The translations under genes and the position numbers were made by a program. Below are positions 38,597 through 47,065 of a stretch of 64,000 bases of DNA, one piece after another. The notes beneath the pieces are model-generated. The model did no database searches. It was given only the letters and a program-made list of their open reading frames with translations, and had not been told where the DNA came from. Each line of letters starts with the position of its first letter. Position 1 is the first letter of the stretch. Origin of the DNA: Dyella halodurans (GTDB lineage Bacteria; Pseudomonadota; Gammaproteobacteria; Xanthomonadales; Rhodanobacteraceae); assembly GCF_026283925.1 (NCBI RefSeq), contig NZ_JAPDPF010000009.1:164405-228404 (forward strand), given 5' to 3'.

Positions 38597-40099
38597 TTAC
38601 AGGAGGACCACATCGAACTGTTCCTGCGAATAATGCTCTTCGGCCTGAAAGCGTATGCTTTTGGAGATGAACTCTTCCAATTCGGCGACCGCGATGGACT
38701 CCTCCTCGAGGATGCGGCCGACCACCTTGGGGCTGGCCATGACCAGCAGTTTCTCGGTGTTGAATTGGCGAACCGCCCGGGTGATTTCCCGGAAGATCTC
38801 ATAAGTCACGGTTTCGGCCGTCTTGACCGTCCCCCGCCCGCTGCAGGCCGGACAGGGTTCACAGAGCTGGCGCTCGAGGCTCTCGGTGGTGCGCTTGCGC
38901 GTCATCTCCACCAGGCCAAGCGCCGACATGGGATAGACCGTGGTCTTGGCATGGTCCCGCGCCAGGCCCTTCTCGAGCATGCGCAATACCTGCCGCTTGT
39001 GCTCTTCGTCCGTCATGTCGATGAAGTCGATGATGATGATGCCGCCGAGGTTGCGTAGTCGCAGCTGGCGCGCCGCAGCCTGTGCCGCCTCCAGGTTAGT
39101 GCGGTAAACGGTTTCCTCGAGATTTCGTGTACCGAGATAGCCGCCGGTGTTCACGTCGATGGTGGTCATCGCCTCGGTCTGGTCGACGATCAGGTAACCG
39201 CCCGACTTGAGCGGCACTTCTTTCTTCAGTGCGCGCTGGATTTCGTCTTCCACGCCGTACAGGTCGAAGATGGGTCGCTCGCCCGCGTAGTGCTCCACGC
39301 GATCGTCGAGGTGGGGCATGAATTTGTGCACGAACTTGACGACCTTCTCGAAGGTTTCGCGTGAGTCCACGCGCACTTTCTCGATGTCGTCATTGAGCAT
39401 GTCGCGCAGGCTGCGCAGCGGCAACGAAAGCTCTTCGTACACGCGTTCGCCGACCTTGGCCTTGACGATGTTTTCCTGCACCACGCGCCACACCTTTCCC
39501 AGGTAGGTGACGTCGAAGGCCAGCGATTCGGCGGTCTGCTCCTCGGCGTTGGTGCGCACGATATAGCCCAGCCGAGGACTGCCGGGGACGTCCTCGCCGA
39601 TCAGCGGCGTCAGTACGTCCTTCAGGCGCTGACGCTCGGCCTCGTTCTCGATGCGTGCCGAGATGCCCAGCGTGCGAGCATGCGGCAGCAGCACCAGGTA
39701 GCGCGAGGGAATGGACAGGTGGGTGGAAAGCCGGGCGCCCTTGGTGCCGATCGGGTCCTTCACCACCTGCACCACGATTTCCTGGCCCTCGTGGACCAGC
39801 TCGCTGATCGAAGGCACCTGGCCGTTGCCTGCCGCCGACAATTCGGCGCCATCGGCGGCGCCGGGCAGCGCCGGCCTCAGGATGTCCGACGCATGCAGGA
39901 ACGCCGCGCGCTCCAGGCCGATGTCGACGAAGACCGCCTGCATGCCAGGCATGACCCGCTGCACCCGGCCCTTATAGACATTGCCCACGTAGCCGCGCCG
40001 GGAGGCCCGCTCCACGTGCACCTCCTGCAACATGCCGTTCTCTACCACGCCGACGCGAGTCTCGCGCGGGGTCACGTTGATCAGGATTTCTTCGCTCAC
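38597..40099 (-). CDS. rng: Ribonuclease G
   Basis: Endoribonuclease of the RNase E/G family; matures the 16S rRNA 5' end and degrades mRNAs. 500 residues from GTG 40099 (SEEILINVTPRETRVG; E. coli RNase G 489), with GGGGAGA upstream; an ATG at 40210 adds a non-conserved extension. The S1 domain is at about residues 39-128 (GNVYKGRVQRVMPGMQAVFVD), catalytic Asp residues lie in TTIDVNTGG and IIIDFIDM, and the Zn-link CEPCPACSGRG is present near 405. maf, upstream of rng in E. coli, is not here. Confidence 0.96.
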   Translation of the reverse strand: MSEEILINVTPRETRVGVVENGMLQEVHVERASRRGYVGNVYKGRVQRVMPGMQAVFVDIGLERAAFLHASDILRPALPGAADGAELSAAGNGQVPSISELVHEGQEIVVQVVKDPIGTKGARLSTHLSIPSRYLVLLPHARTLGISARIENEAERQRLKDVLTPLIGEDVPGSPRLGYIVRTNAEEQTAESLAFDVTYLGKVWRVVQENIVKAKVGERVYEELSLPLRSLRDMLNDDIEKVRVDSRETFEKVVKFVHKFMPHLDDRVEHYAGERPIFDLYGVEDEIQRALKKEVPLKSGGYLIVDQTEAMTTIDVNTGGYLGTRNLEETVYRTNLEAAQAAARQLRLRNLGGIIIIDFIDMTDEEHKRQVLRMLEKGLARDHAKTTVYPMSALGLVEMTRKRTTESLERQLCEPCPACSGRGTVKTAETVTYEIFREITRAVRQFNTEKLLVMASPKVVGRILEEESIAVAELEEFISKSIRFQAEEHYSQEQFDVVLL

Positions 40100-40292
40100 C
40101 GGGCTCTCCCCTGGATGGACGATCTTTATAGCGGCACTACGCGCACACTGTCGATGCGTGTCGCGTGTCGCCGACGACAGTTTCGGCGTCATCCCTGGCT
40201 GGCTGCTCAAATACCCTAAAAATGGGGAGATTCATGTACCGAGCAGTGTTCCATTAGGTCACGCTGGCCAGCCGCCGTTATGCTTGCCAACG

Positions 40293-40790
40293 ATGCGCAG
40301 TCCCATGCTTCCCGACCTGTTGCAGCCCGGTTTGGGGCTGGTGTTTTGCGGCACCGCCGCCGGCCGCCGCTCGGCCGCGGAAGGTGCCTATTACGCGCAT
40401 CCCGGCAACCAGTTCTGGCGCGCCCTGCATGCCGTGCAGCTGACGCCTCGCCAGTTTGCACCCGCCGAGTTCCTGCTGCTGCCGGCGCTGGGCATCGGAC
40501 TGACCGACCTGGCCAAGCACCATATGGGCAACGACGACGAACTGCCGCGTGACGCCTTCGACGCGCTTGCGCTACGCAGGAAGATCGAACGGCATGCACC
40601 CACCCTGCTCGCCTTCACCAGCAAAGCCGCAGCCCGTGCGGCACTCGGCCATGCGGTCGGCTACGGATGGCAGCGCGAGCGCATCCACGAGACCCGGCTT
40701 TACGTACTGCCCTCGCCGTCGGGACAGGCACGTGGGCACTGGGATATCGGCCCCTGGCAGGAGCTGGCCAAGGGTTTTCGTGCCCTGTGA
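40293..40790 (+). CDS. mug: G/U(T)-mismatch DNA glycosylase, Mug/TDG family
   Basis: Removes uracil or ethenocytosine opposite G. 165 residues from ATG 40293 (ATG 40305 possible). The family motif appears as VFCGTAAGRRSAAEGAYYAHPGNQFW, and the C-terminal motif as LPSPSG. The first motif reads CGTAAG rather than the GINPG of E. coli Mug, a variant seen in family relatives, so exact specificity is uncertain. Divergent from rng and convergent with the LysR gene, 7 bases apart. Confidence 0.85.
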   Translation: MRSPMLPDLLQPGLGLVFCGTAAGRRSAAEGAYYAHPGNQFWRALHAVQLTPRQFAPAEFLLLPALGIGLTDLAKHHMGNDDELPRDAFDALALRRKIERHAPTLLAFTSKAAARAALGHAVGYGWQRERIHETRLYVLPSPSGQARGHWDIGPWQELAKGFRAL

Positions 40791-40797
40791 GCCGGGC

Positions 40798-41691
40798 TCA
40801 GGAACGCGCGTAGTCGCCCAGCGCTTCGGCCAGATGCTCAAACAGCCGCCGCACCCGCAGGCTTTGGCGCAGATCCTCGTGCATCACCACCCAGGTATCC
40901 ATGGACAGCGACAACTGGCTCGGCAACAGCCGGACCAGCTGTGAGTCACGTCGGGCCAGCTTGACCTGGGCCACGGCGATGCCGAAACCTGCCCGCAGGG
41001 CCGCCAACGCCGCCAGGTCGCTGTCGGTGCGCCAGGCAAAGTTATCGCGGGTATAAGGGAAGCCCTGCGGCCTCATGCGACGGATATAGGGCAACTCGGT
41101 ATCGAAGCCGATCAGTGCATGGCTGGCGAGATCGGCGAGCGAGTCGGGGTGCCCGTAAGTGTCGAGATAGCGCTGATGGGCGAACAGCCCCAGCTCGAGC
41201 TTGCCCACGTGGCGCGCCACCAGCGCCTCCTGCGTGGGTTGCATCATGCGTATGGCGATATCGGCGTCGCGCCGCAGGATGTCCGCCGGCTGGTTCGACA
41301 AGGACAGCTCGATCACGATGCCGGGATGCCGCTCGCGAAAGGTCGTGAGCATGGCTGGCAACACCTCGGCACCGATGACCTCGCTGGCGCTGATGCGCAC
41401 GGCACCGCTGACATCTTCCCGCCCTGCCGAGGCGGTACGCCGCATGGCCGCCGATGCGGCGGCCATGGCCTGGGCATGGGCTACCAGTTCGTGCGCCAGA
41501 TCCGTGGGCGTCAGTCCCTGCGGCGAGCGGGCGAATAGAACCACCCCGAGTGTCGACTCCAGCTCGCGCATATGCCGCCCCAGGCTGGGCTGGGTCATAC
41601 CCAAGGCGCGGGCGGCGGCCGACAGGCTGCCCTCGCGCATGACCGCGAGGAAGGATCGATACAACTCCCAGCCGGGATCGGGCTTAGTCAT
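40798..41691 (-). CDS. LysR-family transcriptional regulator
   Basis: 297 residues. N-terminal winged helix-turn-helix at about 9-67 (FLAVMREGSLSAAARALGMTQPSLGRHMRELE), then the two-lobed effector domain (about 92-295). It is divergent from an epimerase-like gene across a 91-base AT-rich region, the classic layout for a LysR regulator controlling its neighbour; the effector is unknown. Confidence 0.93.
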   Translation of the reverse strand: MTKPDPGWELYRSFLAVMREGSLSAAARALGMTQPSLGRHMRELESTLGVVLFARSPQGLTPTDLAHELVAHAQAMAAASAAMRRTASAGREDVSGAVRISASEVIGAEVLPAMLTTFRERHPGIVIELSLSNQPADILRRDADIAIRMMQPTQEALVARHVGKLELGLFAHQRYLDTYGHPDSLADLASHALIGFDTELPYIRRMRPQGFPYTRDNFAWRTDSDLAALAALRAGFGIAVAQVKLARRDSQLVRLLPSQLSLSMDTWVVMHEDLRQSLRVRRLFEHLAEALGDYARS

Positions 41692-41782
41692 GCATATATG
41701 TATAGCAGCTCTTCGACGTTAAGCAATTTTCTTTTATGTAGCGGCCACGCATGCTGGCCCCAACTTCCTCGAGGACACGGTC
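41692..41782. promoter_or_regulatory. AT-rich divergent control region, LysR gene / epimerase-like gene
   Basis: This 91-base segment is much richer in A+T than its surroundings and includes the palindrome CATATATG near its LysR end and a TTTTCTTTTATG stretch. It most likely holds both promoters and the LysR operator; I cannot fix the exact boxes. Confidence 0.45.
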
Positions 41783-42772
41783 ATGAATGCACAGCGGACA
41801 GCCTTGGTCATTGGCGCCAACGGCGGCATCGGTAGCGAAGCCTGCATGGCGCTGCGGCGGCATGGCTGGAAAGTGCGCGCCCTGGTACGCACGGCGCCGG
41901 TCGAATCCGCACAGGACGGCGTCGAGTGGATCAGCGGCGATGCCATGCGCGCCGACGACGTGTTGCGCGCGGCCGAGGGCATGGAGGTGATCGTCCACGC
42001 CGTGAACCCGCCTGGTTACCGTGGCTGGGACCAGCTGGTGCTGCCGATGCTGGACAACACCATCGCCGCCGCCCGTGCGGCCGGTGCGCGCATTGTCTTG
42101 CCGGGCACCATCTACAACTACGGGCCGGACGCTTTCCCGCGTCTTACCGAAGACTCCTTCCAGCATCCGCCCACCCGCAAGGGCGAGATCCGCGCCGAGA
42201 TGGAGCGTCGGCTGCAAAGCGCCAGCGCGAACGGCGTGCGCGTGCTGATCCTGCGCTGCGGCGATTTCTTCGGGCCACGCGCAGGCAACAACTGGCTTGC
42301 CCAGGGCTTGATCCGCGCGGGCGCCCCCATCAGGCAGGTCAGCTACCCCGGTGACTACAGGATTGGTCACAGCTGGGCCTATCTGCCCGACGTCGGCGAA
42401 GTCCTGGCGCGATTGCTGGATCGCGAAGCCGGTCTTGGCGCGTTCGAGAGCTTCCACTTCGGCGGCTATTGGCTGGATGGTCACGCCATGCTTGACGCCA
42501 TCCGCCGCGCCACCAGCAATCCGCGCATCAAGGCAGGCCGTTTCCCTTGGTGGTTGGCGCGGATGGCATCGCCGTTCAACGAGACCATGCGCGAGCTGTG
42601 CAAGATGCGCTACCTGTGGCGCCAACCCATTCGCCTGGACGATGCCAAGCTGCGCGCCTTTCTTGGCGACGACTTGTATACGCCGCTGGAAGAGGCCATG
42701 GGTCGGGCCCTGGTCGGTGCCGGCTGCATGGCACCGACACCGGCCACGCCAGCGCTGCATCACACCGCGTGA
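41783..42772 (+). CDS. NAD(P)-binding Rossmann-fold epimerase/reductase-like protein
   Basis: 329 residues of the extended short-chain dehydrogenase type. The dinucleotide motif GANGGIGSEA is at residues 11-20. The catalytic Tyr/Lys pair of the classical family is not clear: the usual YxxxK region reads YNYGPDAF. It may be an NAD-dependent epimerase or an atypical reductase; substrate unknown. GAGGACAC lies upstream of ATG 41783. The divergent LysR gene is its likely regulator. Confidence 0.82.
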   Translation: MNAQRTALVIGANGGIGSEACMALRRHGWKVRALVRTAPVESAQDGVEWISGDAMRADDVLRAAEGMEVIVHAVNPPGYRGWDQLVLPMLDNTIAAARAAGARIVLPGTIYNYGPDAFPRLTEDSFQHPPTRKGEIRAEMERRLQSASANGVRVLILRCGDFFGPRAGNNWLAQGLIRAGAPIRQVSYPGDYRIGHSWAYLPDVGEVLARLLDREAGLGAFESFHFGGYWLDGHAMLDAIRRATSNPRIKAGRFPWWLARMASPFNETMRELCKMRYLWRQPIRLDDAKLRAFLGDDLYTPLEEAMGRALVGAGCMAPTPATPALHHTA

Positions 42773-42774
42773 TG

Positions 42775-44067
42775 TCAGTCGATCGGCGTGTGCCGATACT
42801 TGATCACGTCACGCTCGAGTATCGGCGATGCCTTGTTCGACCATGACTGGCGGATATAGGTCACGACTGCGGCCACGTCGCTGTCGTTGAGCTGTTGGGC
42901 AAACGGTGGCATCGAGTACGGCCGCGAGTTGCCGTCGGTGACCGGCGAAAAGCCGCCGAGCAGTACGGCCCGCATCGCGTTGATGCCGGTCGGCTCGTTG
43001 ACCGACGAATTGCCACTGAGCGGTGGATAGATACCTGCCACGCCCTCGCCATTGTCGCCATGACAGTCGGCGCAGCGCGCGGCATACACTTTCGCGCCCT
43101 GGGCAAGGATCGGCCTGGTATCGAACGGGGATTTGTCTTCCGGCGGCAAGGGACGCGGCGGCAGCGATTGCAGATAAGTAGCGATCGCACGCAGGTCGTC
43201 CTCATGCATGTGTTGCGTGCTCTTCGCCACCACTTCGGCCATCGGGCCGAACGCCGTGCCGCGTGCCGACTGACCGTTCTTGAGCAGATCGACGATATCC
43301 TGTTCGCTCCAGCCGCTCAGGCCACCATTGGCCTTCATGCTGAGATCGGGGGCATACCAGTCCTGCGCGGGAATCTGCCCACCGACCAGCGAAGGGCTGT
43401 TCTGCATGCCACCCAGGGCATCGCGTGGCGCATGGCATTCGTTGCAATGACCCAGGCCCTGCACCAGGTACGCGCCCCGATTCCATGCCTCCGACTGCGA
43501 GGGATCGGGCTGGTATACGCCTTCCTGGAAATACAGCGCGCGCCATGCCTTCAGATTGCTGCGGACGTTGTAGGGAAATCCCAGCCCCAGCGGCTTGGCG
43601 GGTTGATGCACCGGCGCCAGCGATTGCAGGTAGGCGAAGATGGCCAAGGCATCGTCGCGGCTGACCTTGGTGAACGAGGTGTATGAGAACGCCGGATACA
43701 GCAGCTCGCCGTGACGCCCCTTGCCACTATGCAACGCCTGCCAGAAATCCTCAAAACTCCAGTCGCCCAGGCCGGTCTCCCGATCGGGCGTAATATTCGG
43801 CGCGGGGATGTTGCCGAACGGCGTCGCCAGCACGCGGCCACCGGCGTAGCGGGCTCCGCCCTGCTCGGTATGGCATGACGCGCAATCACCCACGGCGGCG
43901 AGATATTCGCCCTTGGCGATCAGCGCGGGATCCTTCAGCGTGGCGGTATCGATCTGGCTGGCTGCCTGCGATACCGGCGGCGTCCTGCCACCACGTAGCC
44001 ACCAGGCGCCGAACAGCACCAAGGCCAGCAGCACCACGAGGATGACGATGGAACGCATGCGCTTCAT
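42775..44067 (-). CDS. Membrane-anchored triheme cytochrome c
   Basis: 430 residues with an uncleaved N-terminal membrane anchor (about 5-23) and three CxxCH heme sites: C62-H66 (CASCH), C208-H212 (CNECH) and C332-H336 (CADCH). The layout matches the triheme cytochrome subunits that take electrons from periplasmic alcohol, gluconate or sorbitol dehydrogenases. No dehydrogenase gene lies next to it. ATG 44067 overlaps the stop of the upstream diheme cytochrome gene by 4 bases, so the two form an operon. Confidence 0.92.
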   Translation of the reverse strand: MKRMRSIVILVVLLALVLFGAWWLRGGRTPPVSQAASQIDTATLKDPALIAKGEYLAAVGDCASCHTEQGGARYAGGRVLATPFGNIPAPNITPDRETGLGDWSFEDFWQALHSGKGRHGELLYPAFSYTSFTKVSRDDALAIFAYLQSLAPVHQPAKPLGLGFPYNVRSNLKAWRALYFQEGVYQPDPSQSEAWNRGAYLVQGLGHCNECHAPRDALGGMQNSPSLVGGQIPAQDWYAPDLSMKANGGLSGWSEQDIVDLLKNGQSARGTAFGPMAEVVAKSTQHMHEDDLRAIATYLQSLPPRPLPPEDKSPFDTRPILAQGAKVYAARCADCHGDNGEGVAGIYPPLSGNSSVNEPTGINAMRAVLLGGFSPVTDGNSRPYSMPPFAQQLNDSDVAAVVTYIRQSWSNKASPILERDVIKYRHTPID

Positions 44068-44819
44068 GCGCCGTCTCCCTTGTCGCCAAGCACGCCGCAA
44101 TGCAGCGGCGGCGTCACGGAACCCGCTTCCTGAGCATGCATGTCCGCCGGCAGCTCACGCCCCGCCAGCCAGCCGGATACGGCGCTGATATCCGACGCGC
44201 TCAGACGGTTCGCAATCTCCGACATGCAATCCGGTGTCACCGTGGCGCGCGTCTTCGTGCGCCACGAACCCAGCTGGGAACTGATGTAGTCATAGGGCAG
44301 CCCCACCAGTCCCGGAATGTCCGGTTGCACGCCCGTCAGCTGACTCCCGTGGCAAGCGCTACATGGCGGAATCTGGCGCGCGGGGTCGCCGTGTGTGACC
44401 AGCTGCTCGCCGCGCTTGAGCGCGTCGGCAGAGAGCGAGGGCATCGGCGAGCGGCTATACGGCACTTCCTGGGCAGAGAAGTACGCGGCGATCTCCTGCA
44501 TGTACGCGGGGCTCAGTTGCCGCACCGTGTATTCCATCGGCCCGTACTTGCGCAGGCCATCCTGGAAATCCTTCATTTGGCGCGCAAGATAGCCGGCCGG
44601 CTTGCCGGCCAGGCGCGGAAAGAATCCGCTTTCGGGCGTGCCTTCGCCGTGTACCCCATGACAAGCCGTGCACGCGGCGATGCGCTGCTGGATGGTGTCG
44701 GGGATGCGCGCAGGCGTCGACTCGCCCGCGTGTACGGCCGCGATAGCCATGACGAAATACAGGATGCACGCGCTGACGACACGCCTGGCCTGGCACAGCT
44801 TCGCTGAGAGCCGCTTCAT
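44064..44819 (-). CDS. Periplasmic diheme cytochrome c (c4-like)
   Basis: 251 residues with a signal peptide ending AVHA (about residue 31) and two heme sites, C50-H54 (CTACH) and C153-H157 (CSACH), in two similar domains as in cytochrome c4. GKPAGYLARQMKDFQDG is a c4-type segment. First gene of a two-gene cytochrome operon. A perfect TATAAT (minus strand, 44927-44932) lies about 107 bases upstream. Confidence 0.92.
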   Translation of the reverse strand: MKRLSAKLCQARRVVSACILYFVMAIAAVHAGESTPARIPDTIQQRIAACTACHGVHGEGTPESGFFPRLAGKPAGYLARQMKDFQDGLRKYGPMEYTVRQLSPAYMQEIAAYFSAQEVPYSRSPMPSLSADALKRGEQLVTHGDPARQIPPCSACHGSQLTGVQPDIPGLVGLPYDYISSQLGSWRTKTRATVTPDCMSEIANRLSASDISAVSGWLAGRELPADMHAQEAGSVTPPLHCGVLGDKGDGA

Positions 44820-44926
44820 GATGATTCCGTATCCGCGCCGCTAACCGGGAGATCATCCTGGCGAAGACACCAGGTGCAATGAGTCAGCCATCGCTGTGAC
44901 AGGACCGCTCAGCGCCGGCCCGGTCG

Positions 44927-44948
44927 ATTATAGATCGCCGTTGCGATC
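44927..44948 (-). promoter_or_regulatory. Possible cytochrome-operon promoter with inverted repeat
   Basis: On the minus strand TATAAT occupies 44932-44927. Directly upstream is GATCGC/GCGATC with a 4-base spacer (44933-44948), inside the -35/-10 spacer, where a repressor could bind. No good -35 box is visible. Confidence 0.4.
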
Positions 44949-45073
44949 GAACGACGCCGAATACCGCCAAAGTGGGTTTTTGCGACATCGTGACGCAGCG
45001 GCTTGTCCCCGGCGCGCTGCAGGTCTTCGCGCGCTCCCTTGCATGGCGCGGGACGAAGACCATGATCGGCGGA

Positions 45074-46756
45074 TCAGGCGGATGCCACCTGCTGGAAGGA
45101 CATCACGGGCGACGTAAACGGCGCGGCGCGCAAGGCGTCGTGCAACAGCAGCGAAACGCAGAGCTGATCCTGGGTATCGCGCTGGTGTACCGTGCCGCCA
45201 TAGATCTGCGCGCGATCGCGAATGCTCGACATGCCCTGACCGTTCGTCCCAAGCAGCGAAACCACCTGCTTCCATTCCAGCGCGGGCTTGCCGCGATGGG
45301 CCGGCACGGCGCGCGCGCAGGTCATGCGCATGACCACCCAGCCCCGCCCCTGCGTCTGACCACCGCGGATCTGCAGGCGGATGCGTCTGACCGGCTCCCG
45401 GGCCAACACATAGACCATCGTTTCGCAGGCCAGGCGATACAGCATCATATGGACGTCCGGAGCCAACAGCTCCAGCGCGCTCCCCGCCAGATCGCATTCG
45501 TACGTCGCGCCTACCAGGGACGCTGCCCGCAACAAGGGGCCATCCCGAAATGTCGCCGGCACGCCACGCTCCCGCCAGGTCCGCGGATAGAGCGCATCGG
45601 CGAGCCGATGCATCTCGTGCTGCGTGATGGCGGCGTGGCGGGAGTACATGTGCTCCAGATTGTCCGGCAGCACTGGACGCAAGCGATCGAGCAAGCGCTT
45701 TTGGCTGTCCCGCATCGACACGCCGATGCGTTCGAGCGCCTCGGCCGTCTGCCGCAACCGCAACTCTTCCTGGTACAGCCCTTGCTGCGCCAGTTCGAAG
45801 CCGCGTAGGGCGTCACCCGCGTCGCTCGCATCGTGCTGCGCCGTTTCCACGCGCGGAACAAGCCGTGAGCCGAGCAAGAGCAAGGTCGAAATGGCAAAGG
45901 CGATCAGCGTCTGCGCCTGAATCACCGAGGGATCGCGCACCACGGTTTCGGTCAGCTGCACGGCCACGCTCGCCAGCGTGCCGGCCGCCGCGGCACCCGG
46001 CCAGCCGTGCCGCAAGGTCATCCAGGCCACCGGCAGGAACATGGCAATACGGCAGACCTGCATGGTTTCCGCGTTACCCACGAACGCCAGCCACATCAGC
46101 AGCAGCAACGGCGGTACCACGCCGAGCGCACAGTCGGTGACGAAGCGCCCGCGCAGCGCGGCAAGCCATGCCGCCGGTGTCTTGATGCCTGGCAACCAAA
46201 GCCGCAGCGCCATCGCGGCAGGCGCCAGCGTCAGCGCGCCCATGAAGCCGCCGAGAAAATACCCGAGCAGGATACGGGCGGTGACCGCCGGCGCGTGTTG
46301 GCCGTGCGGCATCTGCATGGTCGCCAGCGTGGCGCAGCTGGCAAGGGCGGTTACCAGCGCTCCTACGAGAATCGTCGACAACGCCATCGCCATGTTGACC
46401 CGGCCATCGGCGTGGAAAAGCGGCATGCGACGACGGCACCAGGCAAACGCCGGCGCACTGAACAGGATGGGCGGTATCGACATCAGGCTGGCCCAGATCC
46501 AGCCGAAATCCTGCTGATTGCTCCAGCCCAGATAGGTGACTGGAATCGTCTCGCCCACGATCAGCGCTGGCCAGTAGCGGTACGGCACGAGCAGGAGGCA
46601 GGCCACGCGCAGACCGGCGGGCAGGTTCCAGTGCGAAACCGACATGCTGCGCAGAAGCATGTAGGACACGGCATAGGCCAGGGCCACAGCCACATGCCCC
46701 AACCAGCCGTCCCAGCGTGGGCGCATCCATGATGCGCCCCCTCGATTTTTCGCCAT
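45074..46756 (-). CDS. MASE1-type membrane sensor with degenerate kinase region
   Basis: About 560 residues from ATG 46756; ATG 46825 and 46897 are longer options. Residues 15-300 contain eight or so membrane segments in a MASE1-like pattern. The cytoplasmic part has a coiled-coil stretch, then EMHRLADALYPRTW at the expected dimerisation/His position, and a C-terminal ATPase-like domain. The N-box region (LYRLACETMVYVLA) lacks the usual Asn, while a G-box-like NGQGMSSIRDRAQIYGG is kept. It may be a weak kinase or a non-enzymatic sensor. No response regulator is adjacent. Confidence 0.78.
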   Translation of the reverse strand: MAKNRGGASWMRPRWDGWLGHVAVALAYAVSYMLLRSMSVSHWNLPAGLRVACLLLVPYRYWPALIVGETIPVTYLGWSNQQDFGWIWASLMSIPPILFSAPAFAWCRRRMPLFHADGRVNMAMALSTILVGALVTALASCATLATMQMPHGQHAPAVTARILLGYFLGGFMGALTLAPAAMALRLWLPGIKTPAAWLAALRGRFVTDCALGVVPPLLLLMWLAFVGNAETMQVCRIAMFLPVAWMTLRHGWPGAAAAGTLASVAVQLTETVVRDPSVIQAQTLIAFAISTLLLLGSRLVPRVETAQHDASDAGDALRGFELAQQGLYQEELRLRQTAEALERIGVSMRDSQKRLLDRLRPVLPDNLEHMYSRHAAITQHEMHRLADALYPRTWRERGVPATFRDGPLLRAASLVGATYECDLAGSALELLAPDVHMMLYRLACETMVYVLAREPVRRIRLQIRGGQTQGRGWVVMRMTCARAVPAHRGKPALEWKQVVSLLGTNGQGMSSIRDRAQIYGGTVHQRDTQDQLCVSLLLHDALRAAPFTSPVMSFQQVASA

Positions 46757-46997
46757 ATCTTTCAAGCGCTGCCCGGGCCCTGTCTGCTGCATCCGGCAAC
46801 CAAGGCCGGTCGTTGGTTTGCTCATGTCGCGCGGGTCGCGGCGACACCCGTCGAAAGCCTTTATCTCAACCGCACGCGTTGACGCGGATTTGATCACAAA
46901 TTCATCAGTTATTCATCCCTGGCGCAAGGCCTATCCCAGCGGCTTCCCCGGCGAATCAAGCCGTGTTCACGCGCAGCGCTTCGGCATCACGCAAAAG

Positions 46998-47023
46998 AAA
47001 AGCCCGGCTTTAGCCGGGCTTTT
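46998..47023. terminator. Bidirectional terminator below the DAHP synthase gene
   Basis: AAAAGCCCGGCT and AGCCGGGCTTTT form a perfect 12-base inverted repeat with two bases between, giving U-runs in both directions. It lies 43 bases past the DAHP synthase stop. Confidence 0.9.
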
Positions 47024-47065
47024 CAGCATGACGAGGCGCCGCCTCTTGACCCACCGGGCAACCCG

